A DNA stretch of 64,000 nt, taken from an uncultured Psychromonas sp. (GTDB lineage: Bacteria; Pseudomonadota; Gammaproteobacteria; Enterobacterales; Psychromonadaceae). The stretch lies in assembly GCF_947489755.1 (NCBI RefSeq), contig NZ_CANLFB010000006.1:1-64000 (forward strand), given 5' to 3'. Numbering within the stretch: position 1 is the stretch's first letter; every line of letters starts with the position of its first letter. Under the pieces are notes generated by a model. The model was not told the origin of the DNA, searched no databases, and was given only the letters and a program-made list of their open reading frames with translations. The translations under genes and the position numbers were made by a program. This document shows positions 1 to 8,340 of the stretch, piece by piece.

Positions 1-320
1 GCTAATACTTGCTGTTGCCAAGCATTCATTGCAACGCGAATCACCTCTTTTATGAAATCAACAAATTCAGGCTTACTGAGTTGATTATGAAAGGGTTTAT
101 ATTGCACATCAGTTTCTGTTAACTTTACAAAATAACGGTGTAAATCAGCGACGGTATCAACTGATTTATCACCCAAAGCGGTGATCAGTGACATTAATAA
201 CTCAAAGGGTTTGATAACTCTTTTCCGATTGCAAAAATTAACGTTTTTACCTATTTCATTAATTTTTAATTCACCAAGGACTTTTGTTATTTGTTGTAAC
301 TCAGTATTATCTATACACAT
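1..320 (-). CDS. IS4-type transposase, N-terminal part (runs off left edge)
   Basis: An open frame starts at the ATG complementary to 318-320 and stays open to the left edge, giving 106 residues (MCIDNTELQQITKVLGEL...). The Arg/Lys patch NFCNRKRVIKPFELLMSLI followed by TALGDKSVDTVADLHRYF resembles the N-terminal domain of IS4-family DDE transposases; the catalytic part lies outside the window. A 10-bp inverted repeat just upstream (318-327 against 370-379) overlaps the start codon and could hinder translation of transcripts entering from outside the element, a common trait of insertion sequences. I cannot see the element's terminal repeat with certainty. The family call rests on recalled sequence character only. 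Confidence 0.6.
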   Translation of the reverse strand, partial: MCIDNTELQQITKVLGELKINEIGKNVNFCNRKRVIKPFELLMSLITALGDKSVDTVADLHRYFVKLTETDVQYKPFHNQLSKPEFVDFIKEVIRVAMNAWQQQVL

Positions 321-379
321 GCTCTGATTTGCTCTTGATATTGGTTTGGCGATTACTATCAGATCAAATTCAGAGCATG
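318..379. repeat. Inverted repeat at transposase start
   Basis: CATGCTCTGA at 318-327 is the perfect reverse complement of TCAGAGCATG at 370-379, with a 42-nt loop. In mRNA of the leftward transposase the second arm would contain the start codon, so the stem could occlude initiation. It could instead be part of the element end. Confidence 0.4.
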
Positions 380-583
380 TTTTCAATGTATTTTTTTCTT
401 AAGATCCAACCTATGAATAAAAACTAACTTTAAAATCTGAAGTTCAGACAGCTTGTTACAAATGAAGTTCAACACCCACTTTAGCGGTCTCAGAAAATAA
501 GCTATATGAAATGAAAGTATGAGCAAAATAACCCACAAAAAAATGATAAGCGAAAGTAAGAAATAAAAGTAATGAAATGGGCG

Positions 584-1132
584 TCACTTATAATGAACTT
601 GTAGAGGTCGATTCACTAAATCCATGTTTTTATATTCATCTAATAAACCGACATCCACTCCTATCGGCTTTTGACTATCACGATCTTCTGCCTGTGAATT
701 TGATTGATAAGCAGCATTCATACGCTGCTTCTTGAGTAATGGTAAATTATCTAGCAGTTCTTCAGGGAACTCAACACCTTGTTGCTTTGATAATATTGCT
801 TCATTGGTGATTAACTGTTTAAAGCGAATATCAATTAACTTCTTTTGTTGTAAATCATTATTTAATTCAGCTAATAATTTTTCTGATGGACCTTCATTAA
901 CTAAGGGCTGTGGATTAGGTAATTCAAAGTACGCGCGTAAATCAGTTGTTTTTTTCAGTAAGTTTTCTTCTGATTTTATTTCAAACTGAGCGAAGTCTCG
1001 AGCGTCATCTGACAAAAAGCTTAATAGCAGATTAAATTTATCACGCGCACCACTATGGACAGCAGTATTTAACTGTTGCCCTAGCTGCCATTCGTTGATA
1101 ACGATCTGTTGATTAAGATGCTCAATATTCAT
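584..1132 (-). CDS. VC2046/SO_2500-like conserved protein of unknown function
   Basis: 182 residues, no signal peptide or membrane segment. The N-terminal stretch (INEWQLGQQLNTAVHSGARDKFNLLLSFLSDDARD, residues about 12-46) resembles the opening of a small conserved protein family found in Vibrio and Shewanella (VC2046/SO_2500). The middle is helical and charged and the C-terminus is Gln/Asp-rich. It is a single gene between the IS fragment and the tRNA, transcribed away from the tRNA. Function is unknown; no catalytic motif is visible. It is likely core chromosome rather than mobile DNA. Confidence 0.6.
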   Translation of the reverse strand: MNIEHLNQQIVINEWQLGQQLNTAVHSGARDKFNLLLSFLSDDARDFAQFEIKSEENLLKKTTDLRAYFELPNPQPLVNEGPSEKLLAELNNDLQQKKLIDIRFKQLITNEAILSKQQGVEFPEELLDNLPLLKKQRMNAAYQSNSQAEDRDSQKPIGVDVGLLDEYKNMDLVNRPLQVHYK

Positions 1133-1225
1133 ACGAAAAAATACTTTCTCACGCTTGTTATTTAATAAAGTATTCTATTTATCGGCAACAACCTGATTTT
1201 ATTTAATGTTTTTTCAATTTTAATC

Positions 1226-1253
1226 TTCACAAGCGATCATTTTCTGATATTAT
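1226..1253 (+). promoter_or_regulatory. Probable sigma70 promoter of tRNA-Tyr
   Basis: TTCACA (1226-1231) and TATTAT (1248-1253) are separated by 16 bp. The tRNA begins 16 nt after the -10 box and the intervening sequence starts GC-containing (GCATCTCG), as in stable-RNA promoters. No other good hexamer pair is near. Confidence 0.5.
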
Positions 1254-1268
1254 GCATCTCGAAATAAC

Positions 1269-1352
1269 GGAGGGGTTCCCGAGTGGCCAAAGGGAACAGA
1301 TTGTAAATCTGTCGCGAAAGCTTCGGTGGTTCGAATCCACCTCCCTCCACCA
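1269..1352 (+). tRNA. tRNA-Tyr (GTA)
   Basis: Complete type II tRNA with an encoded CCA end. The acceptor stem pairs GGAGGGG with TCCCTCC (last pair G-T). The anticodon arm ACAGA-TTGTAAA-TCTGT gives anticodon GTA at 1303-1305. The long variable arm is followed by the T arm GGTGG-TTCGAAT-CCACC, then A-CCA. Single copy, with no tandem partner visible. A short inverted repeat AACTTGA/TCAAGTT (1367-1385) follows and may end the transcript, although it lacks a strong T run. Confidence 0.97.
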
Positions 1353-1895
1353 TTTCATCTTCAAATAACTTGAGGCCATCAAGTTTCAATACTCTTCTTA
1401 GATATTCCAAATATTGTTGTTTAAACTACAAACCACCTCATGATAAATTGACTTTTTTGCTATTTTTATGACTTTTAAAAAGTTATTTATGAACAAAAAT
1501 ACTCTACAATCCTAGTCATACCAATCATATTAAATAGCATTTCTATTTTAACTGTTAACAAAACCGAATTTTGATTATAAATTTACAATATATAACAATA
1601 GCTTACATTAATTTATGTCCTGAATTTAATTGTTGCTTCGGTATTAAATTGAGAAGATACACTTAATATAATGAGTCTCATAATTTTACAGCACTAGCTT
1701 TTTTGCTATTACAACACTGCTTTCTACAGGCATTTTTAATGGCACTTTTCTGTTAAGTGAAAATATACTATTTAAGGTAATCGCTAATATGCTCTTTTTC
1801 TCGTTAACCTTTACAGCGTATTCAGTTATTAACATGAGTTTTTCTTAGTCTTTTTTGAATTTTTAGCCTTTTGTTTAACTTGGCCGGTACCCATT
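1353..1895. other. Gene-poor spacer
   Basis: About 540 bp of very AT-rich sequence between tRNA-Tyr and the receiver-TPR gene. Apart from the weak hairpin at 1367-1385 and the expected promoter of the downstream gene I see no ORF, repeat or RNA gene. A TACCAATCATATTAAATA stretch near 1519 resembles the end of the MITE-like element at 58065 but has no partner end. Confidence 0.5.
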
Positions 1896-3530
1896 ATGTT
1901 TCATTATCATGATAAAAAAATCTTAATAGTAGATGATCAAAAAGCATTTCATGTGATGCTTAAAGCCATGTTAACCAACCAAGGTGCCAAAAATATTACG
2001 TTTGTCGATACCATCGAACAAGCCGTTAAAATAGCAAATGTGGTTAAATTCGATATTTACCTTTTAGATTACAACTTAGGCTCTGGGAAAAATGGCGTAC
2101 AGCTATTGGATTATTTAAAGAAAAACGATCTCATACCAGACCATGCTCTGTGCTTTATTATCACAGGTGATAGTAACAAAAGAATGGTCTTAACAGCGAT
2201 TGAAAAGTCACCCGACGATTACCTAATGAAGCCTTTTTCTCCTGTTCAATTAAGCACTCGCTTAACCGCAGCAACACATCGTAAAGTAATGCTACAAGCC
2301 ATTTATAGAGCGATTGCAGATAAGAAATACGAATTAGCTATCTCACTGTGTAAGCAAAAAATTGACCAAGCCCCCGAGTATAGAAACCTATGTAAAAACT
2401 TACTCGCAGAAATATATATTCAAACTGAAGACTTTGAGAATGCGGATCGTATTTTAAAACCTTTAATTGAACTGAGACCGTTAGTGCGTCCTTGTATAAG
2501 CTTAGGAAGATCCTATTTTCTGCAAAAAGAATATAAAAAATCAATTCAGATATTAACGCGCTTGATAGAAGACTCTCCATTACAAATGGAAGCTTACGGA
2601 TGGCTGGCCCGCTCATATAAAAGAGACGGTCAATTAAGTAATGCGTTGAATATATTAACTAAAGCGGCGAATACCACTCACCATAGTATTGAACGTCATC
2701 AAGAAGTGGCCTTATTAGCGAATGAAATGGAGGAGTATGTTGTCATGCTCAATAGTTACTACTCTATTTTACATTTAAGCCGTAGCTCTTTTTACCCTGA
2801 TCCTTGCCATCTTGCTAACTACTTACGCAGTATTATTGATTTAGCGAAACAAGAAAAAGACATAGGAGAACGAAGACTCATATTGAAAAAAGTGTCTTCA
2901 GCTCTATATCAAAGCCGTTTTGAAGAAGGAAAAAATAAAGACTTTAATTTTAATGGCTTCGATGAAATATATCAGGCTAATGTTCATTTCGCACTGAATG
3001 AGCCACTTAAAGCGAAACGACGTATATTAAGTACCTTAAAGAATACCAATCAAGCAGTTATCGATTTTGATACGACCTTTTTAATAGAAAGCGCATTCTC
3101 GTTATTAAATATCGGTGAGTTTGATGAGGCAGAACCGCTCTTAGAAGAGCTCAAACAACGACATATTATTGACCCAACGACAGCCATTAATATTAAGAAA
3201 CATACTGGTGATTTATTAAAGCAACGCATTGAAAACTTTAAAGGCTACAATAAAGCAGGCATTGAATTTTTTACAGCCAACGAATATCAAGCTGCATTAG
3301 ATAGTTTTGAAAGAGCGTTAATATTAGAGCCACTTAATTCAGGTGCCATATTAAATCGTTCTCAAGTGCTTATTCATATGCTACAAGAAAAACCTGTTAA
3401 TAAAGATGAGTTAATAGCACAATTTCAAAGTAGTATTGCCTTATTAAACAACACTCATTTGCCAGAAATGCATGCGGAGCGATTAAATGCGTTACGTCAT
3501 GAACTCAAAAAGATTAAAGGGGTAGCGTAA
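1896..3530 (+). CDS. Response regulator with C-terminal TPR repeats
   Basis: 544 residues. Residues about 8-125 form a CheY-like receiver with the acidic pocket D13-D14, phospho-acceptor D58 (IYLLDYNLG), T90 and K112 (LMKPFSP), all present. The rest (about 130-540) is helical with tetratricopeptide-type repeats, for example EYRNLCKNLLAEIYIQ, PCISLGRSYFLQKEYKKS, EAYGWLARSYKRDGQLSNA and IEFFTANEYQAALDSFERA, ending without a DNA-binding or enzymatic output domain. Such receiver-TPR proteins (VieB-like) are thought to act by protein contact. No histidine kinase is adjacent, so the partner is unknown. It is monocistronic and convergent with hmp. Confidence 0.85.
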   Translation: MFHYHDKKILIVDDQKAFHVMLKAMLTNQGAKNITFVDTIEQAVKIANVVKFDIYLLDYNLGSGKNGVQLLDYLKKNDLIPDHALCFIITGDSNKRMVLTAIEKSPDDYLMKPFSPVQLSTRLTAATHRKVMLQAIYRAIADKKYELAISLCKQKIDQAPEYRNLCKNLLAEIYIQTEDFENADRILKPLIELRPLVRPCISLGRSYFLQKEYKKSIQILTRLIEDSPLQMEAYGWLARSYKRDGQLSNALNILTKAANTTHHSIERHQEVALLANEMEEYVVMLNSYYSILHLSRSSFYPDPCHLANYLRSIIDLAKQEKDIGERRLILKKVSSALYQSRFEEGKNKDFNFNGFDEIYQANVHFALNEPLKAKRRILSTLKNTNQAVIDFDTTFLIESAFSLLNIGEFDEAEPLLEELKQRHIIDPTTAINIKKHTGDLLKQRIENFKGYNKAGIEFFTANEYQAALDSFERALILEPLNSGAILNRSQVLIHMLQEKPVNKDELIAQFQSSIALLNNTHLPEMHAERLNALRHELKKIKGVA

Positions 3531-3564
3531 AATTTTCGCACCACCTTTTATATCTAATTAAATT

Positions 3565-3633
3565 AAGTCACTTTATTAAAGAATCAATATTAGACGCAGA
3601 AGCATGCTGACATAATCAATTAATAAGTGACTT
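3565..3633. terminator. Large stem-loop between convergent genes
   Basis: AAGTCACTTTATTAA (3565-3579) is complementary, with one bulge, to TTAATAAGTGACTT (3620-3633). It lies between the 3' ends of the receiver-TPR gene and hmp. The roughly 40-nt loop and lack of a T run make it an imperfect intrinsic terminator; its position still suggests a 3'-end role. Confidence 0.35.
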
Positions 3634-3660
3634 TGATATTAAAAAATCCCTCAAAGAGAC

Positions 3661-4854
3661 TTAAGCTAATGTTTTAGAAGGACCAAATACTTCATAAAAT
3701 ATTTGATCATCATTAACATCTAATGCTTTCAATTGTTTATATACTGCTTTCATCATCGCTAATGGCCCACAGATATAAAACTCAGCGCCTGTTAATGGTA
3801 AGTCTGCTTGAATCGCATCAATATTAATAAGACCTTGATGGGTATTCTGTGCTTTAGATGACACTTCAATATTTTCATAAAAAGTATGAGCTTGTACTTT
3901 CCCAGAAGCCGCTAATACATCTAATTTACCCTTAAATGCATGGTGTAATTCATCCAATGCGCCATGTACAAAATGTGTTTCACGTGATGGAGTTTGAGCC
4001 GTTAATGTTTCTAACATGGCTTGCATTGGTGTAATACCTACTCCACCGCTGATTAGGACGACTGGACGTTGTGTTTCCTGTAATACAAACTCACCATAAG
4101 GATTAGAAACTTGTATCGTACCGCCTTGTTCAAGTTTCTCATGTAAGTAGTTAGAAATTAAACCATCGCCCTGTTCATTCTGCTCTTTTTTAACGGAAAT
4201 ACGATAGCCCGCGTGATCAAACGCGCCAGATAAACTGTATTGACGAATTTGATGATTTGGAGCACCTTCAGGATGTAAATGTAACGCGATATATTGACCT
4301 GCTTTATATGAAGAGACTTTACCTTGGTCGCTAGGTTGCAAGTAAAAAGAGGTAATTAAGGGTGTTTCCTGCTGTTTTTTTACCACGGTAAATTCACGTG
4401 TTGCTGACCATCCGCCCTCTTTTTCTGCACTCTCTTGGTATAGTTCTTTCTCTCTTTCAATAAACACATTAGCCAAGATACCGTAACCACTAGCCCAAGC
4501 TGAAATAACTTCTTCACCTGGATTTAATATTTCTTTAATTGACTCTAATAAAGCAGCGCCAACTAATGGATAATGTTCAGGCTTAATACCTAAACTTGCA
4601 TGCTTTTGGGCGATTCGTTCAACATCCCCTAAAATAACTGATAAATTATCAACATATTTTGCAAATGCATAAACGGCCATGGCTAACGCTTGTTTTTGAT
4701 TACCGCTTTTTTGATTGGTCATATTAAAAATATTTTTTAGTTCAGGATTTTTCTCTAATAATATTTGGTAAAAACGCCCAGTAATTTGCTCTCCGTATTC
4801 AGCTAACGCAGGTGCACTTGATTTTATAATTCTAATTTCATTGTCAGTTAACAT
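3661..4854 (-). CDS. hmp: Flavohaemoprotein, nitric oxide dioxygenase
   Basis: 397 residues from the ATG at 4852-4854, preceded by AGGGCG; an upstream in-frame ATG at 4873-4875 lies inside a probable NsrR operator and is disfavoured. The globin domain (about 1-140) has Y29, Q53 and the proximal haem ligand H85 (IAQKHASLG), aligned as in E. coli Hmp. A ferredoxin-reductase-like FAD domain follows (RQYSLSG) and then an NAD domain (GGVGITPMQAML, YICGPLAMM), ending in FYEVFGPSKTLA. The enzyme oxidises NO to nitrate with O2 and NADH. It is divergent from nsrR, with three NsrR-like sites between them, so NO-induced derepression is expected. Confidence 0.96.
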   Translation of the reverse strand: MLTDNEIRIIKSSAPALAEYGEQITGRFYQILLEKNPELKNIFNMTNQKSGNQKQALAMAVYAFAKYVDNLSVILGDVERIAQKHASLGIKPEHYPLVGAALLESIKEILNPGEEVISAWASGYGILANVFIEREKELYQESAEKEGGWSATREFTVVKKQQETPLITSFYLQPSDQGKVSSYKAGQYIALHLHPEGAPNHQIRQYSLSGAFDHAGYRISVKKEQNEQGDGLISNYLHEKLEQGGTIQVSNPYGEFVLQETQRPVVLISGGVGITPMQAMLETLTAQTPSRETHFVHGALDELHHAFKGKLDVLAASGKVQAHTFYENIEVSSKAQNTHQGLINIDAIQADLPLTGAEFYICGPLAMMKAVYKQLKALDVNDDQIFYEVFGPSKTLA

Positions 4855-4868
4855 AACTCGCCCTTTAA

Positions 4869-4888
4869 GTTGCATTTAAAATACTTAT
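4869..4888. promoter_or_regulatory. NsrR-like operator 1
   Basis: GTTGCATTTAAAATACTTAT resembles the known NsrR palindrome built of ATGYATTT-type half-sites around an AT-rich centre. It sits immediately upstream of the hmp ribosome-binding site. Confidence 0.6.
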
Positions 4889-4901
4889 TTAAATTTATAA
4901 C

Positions 4902-4920
4902 TCGCATATTAAATACTTAT
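4902..4920. promoter_or_regulatory. NsrR-like operator 2
   Basis: TCGCATATTAAATACTTAT repeats the right half of operator 1 (AAATACTTAT) and keeps the GCAT left half. It is weaker than the flanking sites by eye. Confidence 0.45.
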
Positions 4921-4925
4921 TTCAA

Positions 4926-4947
4926 AAGATGCAAATAAAATGCATAA
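4926..4947. promoter_or_regulatory. NsrR-like operator 3
   Basis: AAGATGCAAATAAAATGCAT (4926-4945) contains two ATGCA-type half-sites around AATAAA and is the best match to the NsrR consensus here. It could serve both hmp and nsrR (autoregulation). Confidence 0.6.
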
Positions 4948-5095
4948 TTAAAAAACTAAAAATAGCTTCTACGCTACAATAGAAAATATCGATATTAAAA
5001 CGAAAATAAACCAATAAAAAAGAAGACGGTTCGCTATCCATAAAACGTAGCTTAACGATGAAAATAAAAGGATATACAATGAAAAGGTCGAAACA

Positions 5096-5542
5096 TTGCA
5101 ATTAACTAAGCATACGGATTATGCAATTCGTGTTTTAATTTACCTCAATACGCAGCTTGAACGAGAGTCATTATCTAAAGCGACAGATATTGCTACACTT
5201 TTTGGTATCTCATTTAATCATTTAACCAAAGTTGTGCACCATTTAGGGAAAGCAGGATTTATTCAAACGGTGAGAGGAAAAAGTGGTGGTATTAAATTAG
5301 CTAAACCCGCTGATTTAATTAACTTAGGTGACGTTGTTGCAATCATGGAGAACACGCTTGACCCCATCAATTGTGCAGAACCCCCTTGTCGATTACAAAG
5401 TGTTTGCCTTGTTAAGCCAATTTTAAATAAAGCCATGCAGGCATTTCTAGATGAATTAAATAAACACACCTTAGCTGATATCTGCCTTGCAAAAAGTAAC
5501 GATGTGTGGACATTGGATCTCCATGCCCCTATTAAACTTTAA
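5096..5542 (+). CDS. nsrR: NO-sensing Rrf2-family repressor NsrR
   Basis: 148 residues starting at a TTG (5096-5098), chosen because the MQLTKHTDYAIRVLIYL start lines up with E. coli NsrR (MQLTSFTDYGLRALIYM). A winged helix occupies about residues 1-75 (ISFNHLTKVVHHL recognition region, VRGKSGGIKLAKP wing). The [Fe-S] ligand cysteines appear as NCAEPPCRLQSVC (CX5CX5C). NO damage to the cluster releases DNA, derepressing hmp. A 7-codon ORF (ATG at 5079) with its own AAAAGGA overlaps the TTG start and ends inside the gene, so translation may be coupled or damped. Confidence 0.92.
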   Translation: MQLTKHTDYAIRVLIYLNTQLERESLSKATDIATLFGISFNHLTKVVHHLGKAGFIQTVRGKSGGIKLAKPADLINLGDVVAIMENTLDPINCAEPPCRLQSVCLVKPILNKAMQAFLDELNKHTLADICLAKSNDVWTLDLHAPIKL

Positions 5543-5593
5543 TGTCACTATCGTTTTAGTATCGTCTGAACCGAAGCAAAGAGCATCAAAATA

Positions 5594-6490
5594 CTATTTC
5601 AATACTTGTCGAGCATAGCTAATAACTTGCTCACTCAGCTCCTGCATTAATTCCCCACCTAATTGCCAACAATGCCAGTACAAAGGAACACGTACTTTAT
5701 GATCAGGCAAAATATCCACCAGCAGCCCGCTTTTTAAATGTGCTTCAACACTAAAATGACTATTAAAACTATAGGCGCCGCTGGCTAACGTTAAATCAAC
5801 AAACGCTTCTGATGAACGTATCGTATGACAAGGGTATTGCCCCATTTCCAAATCAAAATGTTCTCGTAAAAAAGCTAAATGCATATCGTCATATTGATCA
5901 AAAGACATTGCTGGCGCATGTTGCAGAGTTTGCCTATTAACGCCTTGTTTAAAGAAGCGCGCTATAAAGTCAGGACTGGCAACACAGATATATTCCATAT
6001 AACCTAAGAAATGGCTATCGCTACCACTAATCGCTTTTGCTTTACTGCTTAAACAAGCCAGTGCTTCTCCACTACGCATTCTTTCCCAAGTCGTCGTCTC
6101 ATCTTGAACAAATAAGTTTAATTGAATATTTTTACTTTGTAATAACGGACTTAATGCAGTAATTAACCAACTTGCCAAACTATCTGCATTAACCGCTAAC
6201 GGCAGCGTTTGTGCTTGATTGCTTTGTAAATCTAACTGTTGATTGAGCTCCATCTCTAATTGTAGAACACGTTGATAGTGCCCTAATAATAAACGCCCTA
6301 AATGCGAAGCTTGTGGTGGTGTTGAACGGATCAATAACGGCTCACCAAAATGCTTCTCAAGTAATTTTATACGTTGAGATACTGCCGATTGCGTAATAAA
6401 AAGACGTTGTGCAGCGCGATCGAAACTTTGTTCCATCACCACGGCATCTAAGGCTTTTAACAGTTTATAATCAACATTACTTAAATCCAT
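5594..6490 (-). CDS. argP: LysR-type regulator ArgP (IciA)
   Basis: 298 residues. The N-terminal helix-turn-helix (SFDRAAQRLFITQSAVSQRI, about residues 22-41) is followed by LLEKHFGEPLLIRSTPP, characteristic of ArgP, and a LysR effector-binding domain (about 90-295). ArgP in E. coli activates the arginine/lysine exporter gene argO in response to Arg/Lys. Here it is divergently transcribed from an argO homologue 223 bp away, the classical arrangement, which supports the assignment. The common region probably holds the ArgP site; I did not identify it. Confidence 0.9.
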   Translation of the reverse strand: MDLSNVDYKLLKALDAVVMEQSFDRAAQRLFITQSAVSQRIKLLEKHFGEPLLIRSTPPQASHLGRLLLGHYQRVLQLEMELNQQLDLQSNQAQTLPLAVNADSLASWLITALSPLLQSKNIQLNLFVQDETTTWERMRSGEALACLSSKAKAISGSDSHFLGYMEYICVASPDFIARFFKQGVNRQTLQHAPAMSFDQYDDMHLAFLREHFDLEMGQYPCHTIRSSEAFVDLTLASGAYSFNSHFSVEAHLKSGLLVDILPDHKVRVPLYWHCWQLGGELMQELSEQVISYARQVLK

Positions 6491-6713
6491 ACCATCACAG
6501 CCTTAATTTAAAAATCATATTATTAGGAATTTAAAGCGAGTACATTAGTCAACATCGCCAGCTGCGTTAGTAACGTAGATCCGCTGACATTAACAATATT
6601 TACACGCCACATTAGAAATTTTAATTAAACATTAAATTTATTAGCTACACTAACAGTTCAAATGAAATTATAGTAGCCCTCTCTTTTTGACCACCTATCT
6701 ATTATGAGTATCT

Positions 6714-7328
6714 ATGTTCAGCACTTACTTTACCGGTTTAACCTTAATGGCGACCTTAATTATGCCAATTGGCATGCAGAATGCGTTTGTATTAAATCAA
6801 GGGATCCGTCGGCAACATCATTTGTTTGTGGCGACATTTTGCTCTCTTGCCGATGCTATTTTTATGTCCGTCGGAGTATGGGGAGGCGCGAAGGTATTTA
6901 CTACTTTCCCATGGCTGTTAACCAGTATTGGCGTACTCGGTGCAATTTTTATGTTCTATTATGGTTCTTTATGTTTTAAGAGTGCGTTTGCAGGTGGTAA
7001 TAATTTACAAACTGACGACAAGAATAGAAACTTCAAAGCGATCGTATTAGCTTGTTGTGCATTTACAATTTTAAATCCACATGTGTACATTGATACCATT
7101 GTTATATTAGGTGGATTTGCTGCTAACTTAACTACTGAACAGCGTCCTTGGTTTGTATTCGGGGGTGTAAGTGCTTCATTTATTTGGTTCTTTGGGTTGT
7201 CTTTATTGGGTCAAAAATTGGCACCTATTTTATCTAAGCCTAAAAGCCAACAAATTATCGACTTTGTTATTGCTATTATGATGTGGGTGATTGCAGCTTA
7301 TTTACTATATTATGTTGTCACAAATTAA
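6714..7328 (+). CDS. argO: LysE-family amino-acid exporter ArgO
   Basis: 204 residues, with about six hydrophobic membrane spans. The N-terminal motif PIGMQNAFVLNQGIRRQHHLF and the ILNPHVYIDTIVILGG segment are signature stretches of the LysE/ArgO family. It exports L-arginine (and lysine or canavanine) across the inner membrane. It is divergent from argP, its expected activator. The start at 6714 was chosen because the protein then begins as ArgO does; the ribosome-binding site is weak. It probably ends in the hairpin at 7362-7398. Confidence 0.92.
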   Translation: MFSTYFTGLTLMATLIMPIGMQNAFVLNQGIRRQHHLFVATFCSLADAIFMSVGVWGGAKVFTTFPWLLTSIGVLGAIFMFYYGSLCFKSAFAGGNNLQTDDKNRNFKAIVLACCAFTILNPHVYIDTIVILGGFAANLTTEQRPWFVFGGVSASFIWFFGLSLLGQKLAPILSKPKSQQIIDFVIAIMMWVIAAYLLYYVVTN

Positions 7329-7361
7329 ATGATTACTTTAAAAAATCAACGTAATCACAAT

Positions 7362-7398
7362 GCTATTACTGCACTAATACTATTAGTGTAGTAATAGC
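7362..7398. terminator. Hairpin downstream of argO
   Basis: GCTATTACT (7362-7370) pairs with AGTAATAGC (7390-7398), with an inner CACTAAT/ATTAGTG pair. It is a strong stem with no T run, so it may attenuate rather than terminate fully before the next + strand gene. Confidence 0.5.
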
Positions 7399-7435
7399 TA
7401 AAAGATAAAAGTTAAAAAATAAAAGGAAGTCACCC

Positions 7436-8146
7436 GTGAGCAATCTATCAAACACACGTAATGTCAGAGTCAATGAAGTCGATATATTACGAGGTATGGC
7501 GATTGTATTAATGGTGATATTTCACTTTTGCTATAACCTTGCGGCTTTCGACTGGTTAGATATAAGCACCAATAAAGATATTGAATGGCGTGTATTTAGA
7601 GCCGTTATTGTATCTGGTTTTTTATTAGCGGTAGGCATGAGCAGTTATTTAGTCTATTCAAAACACGTCAACTTAATCAAACTAAGTAAAGCAGTGGCGA
7701 AATTAATTACCGTCGCTTTACTGTTAACGGTCGGTAGTTTATTTATGTACCCGAATGCGTGGGTATATTTTGGCATCATTCATTTTATTGCAGTGGCTTT
7801 GCCCATCTCAGTGATATTTTCGCGATTCCCCACTGTTGCATTAATTATTGGCGTTGCATGTTTAGCCGCTTACCAATTAGATTGGATAAGTATGCGACCT
7901 ATCTGGTTGTGGTCAGTAGAGCACTTATCTATACCACGAAAAACCACTGATTTAGTCAGTTTTATCCCTTGGATTTCTCCTGTATTAATTGGTATCTATT
8001 TGATGCACAAGTCGTTATTTAATATCAAAATAAAAGATAATGTTATCAGTAATAAACTCGCCTTTCTTGGACGACACTCATTAGCAATTTATCTCATTCA
8101 TCAACCTATCATGTACGGTGCAATGCTAGCCATTAGTAAACTATAA
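7436..8146 (+). CDS. DUF1624-type membrane protein (heparan-glucosaminide acetyltransferase-like)
   Basis: 236 residues from GTG 7436, preceded by AAAAGGAAG. The N-terminus (VNEVDILRGMAIVLMVIFHFCYNLAAFDWL) is the hallmark of the DUF1624/HGSNAT-like acyltransferase-fold membrane family. About seven hydrophobic segments follow, and the end (GRHSLAIYLIHQPIMYGAML) matches the family's last helix. It probably moves an acyl group across or at the inner membrane, but the substrate is unknown. It lies downstream of argO on the same strand, separated by a hairpin. Confidence 0.8.
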   Translation: MSNLSNTRNVRVNEVDILRGMAIVLMVIFHFCYNLAAFDWLDISTNKDIEWRVFRAVIVSGFLLAVGMSSYLVYSKHVNLIKLSKAVAKLITVALLLTVGSLFMYPNAWVYFGIIHFIAVALPISVIFSRFPTVALIIGVACLAAYQLDWISMRPIWLWSVEHLSIPRKTTDLVSFIPWISPVLIGIYLMHKSLFNIKIKDNVISNKLAFLGRHSLAIYLIHQPIMYGAMLAISKL

Positions 8147-8340
8147 AAGCTATTTATATCGCCGTCATTAATATATCTGCATATATAGTAGTAAATATAG
8201 TTACAAACATAGTAGTCAAAATAGTGGTAAGCTTTGCCACCGTTTAAAATAAAAAAACGGCTAGTTATAGTAAAAATATAACGACACGTTACAATCTAAA
8301 AATCAAAATAACTATTTATTTACTCATTAGGAACTCTATT

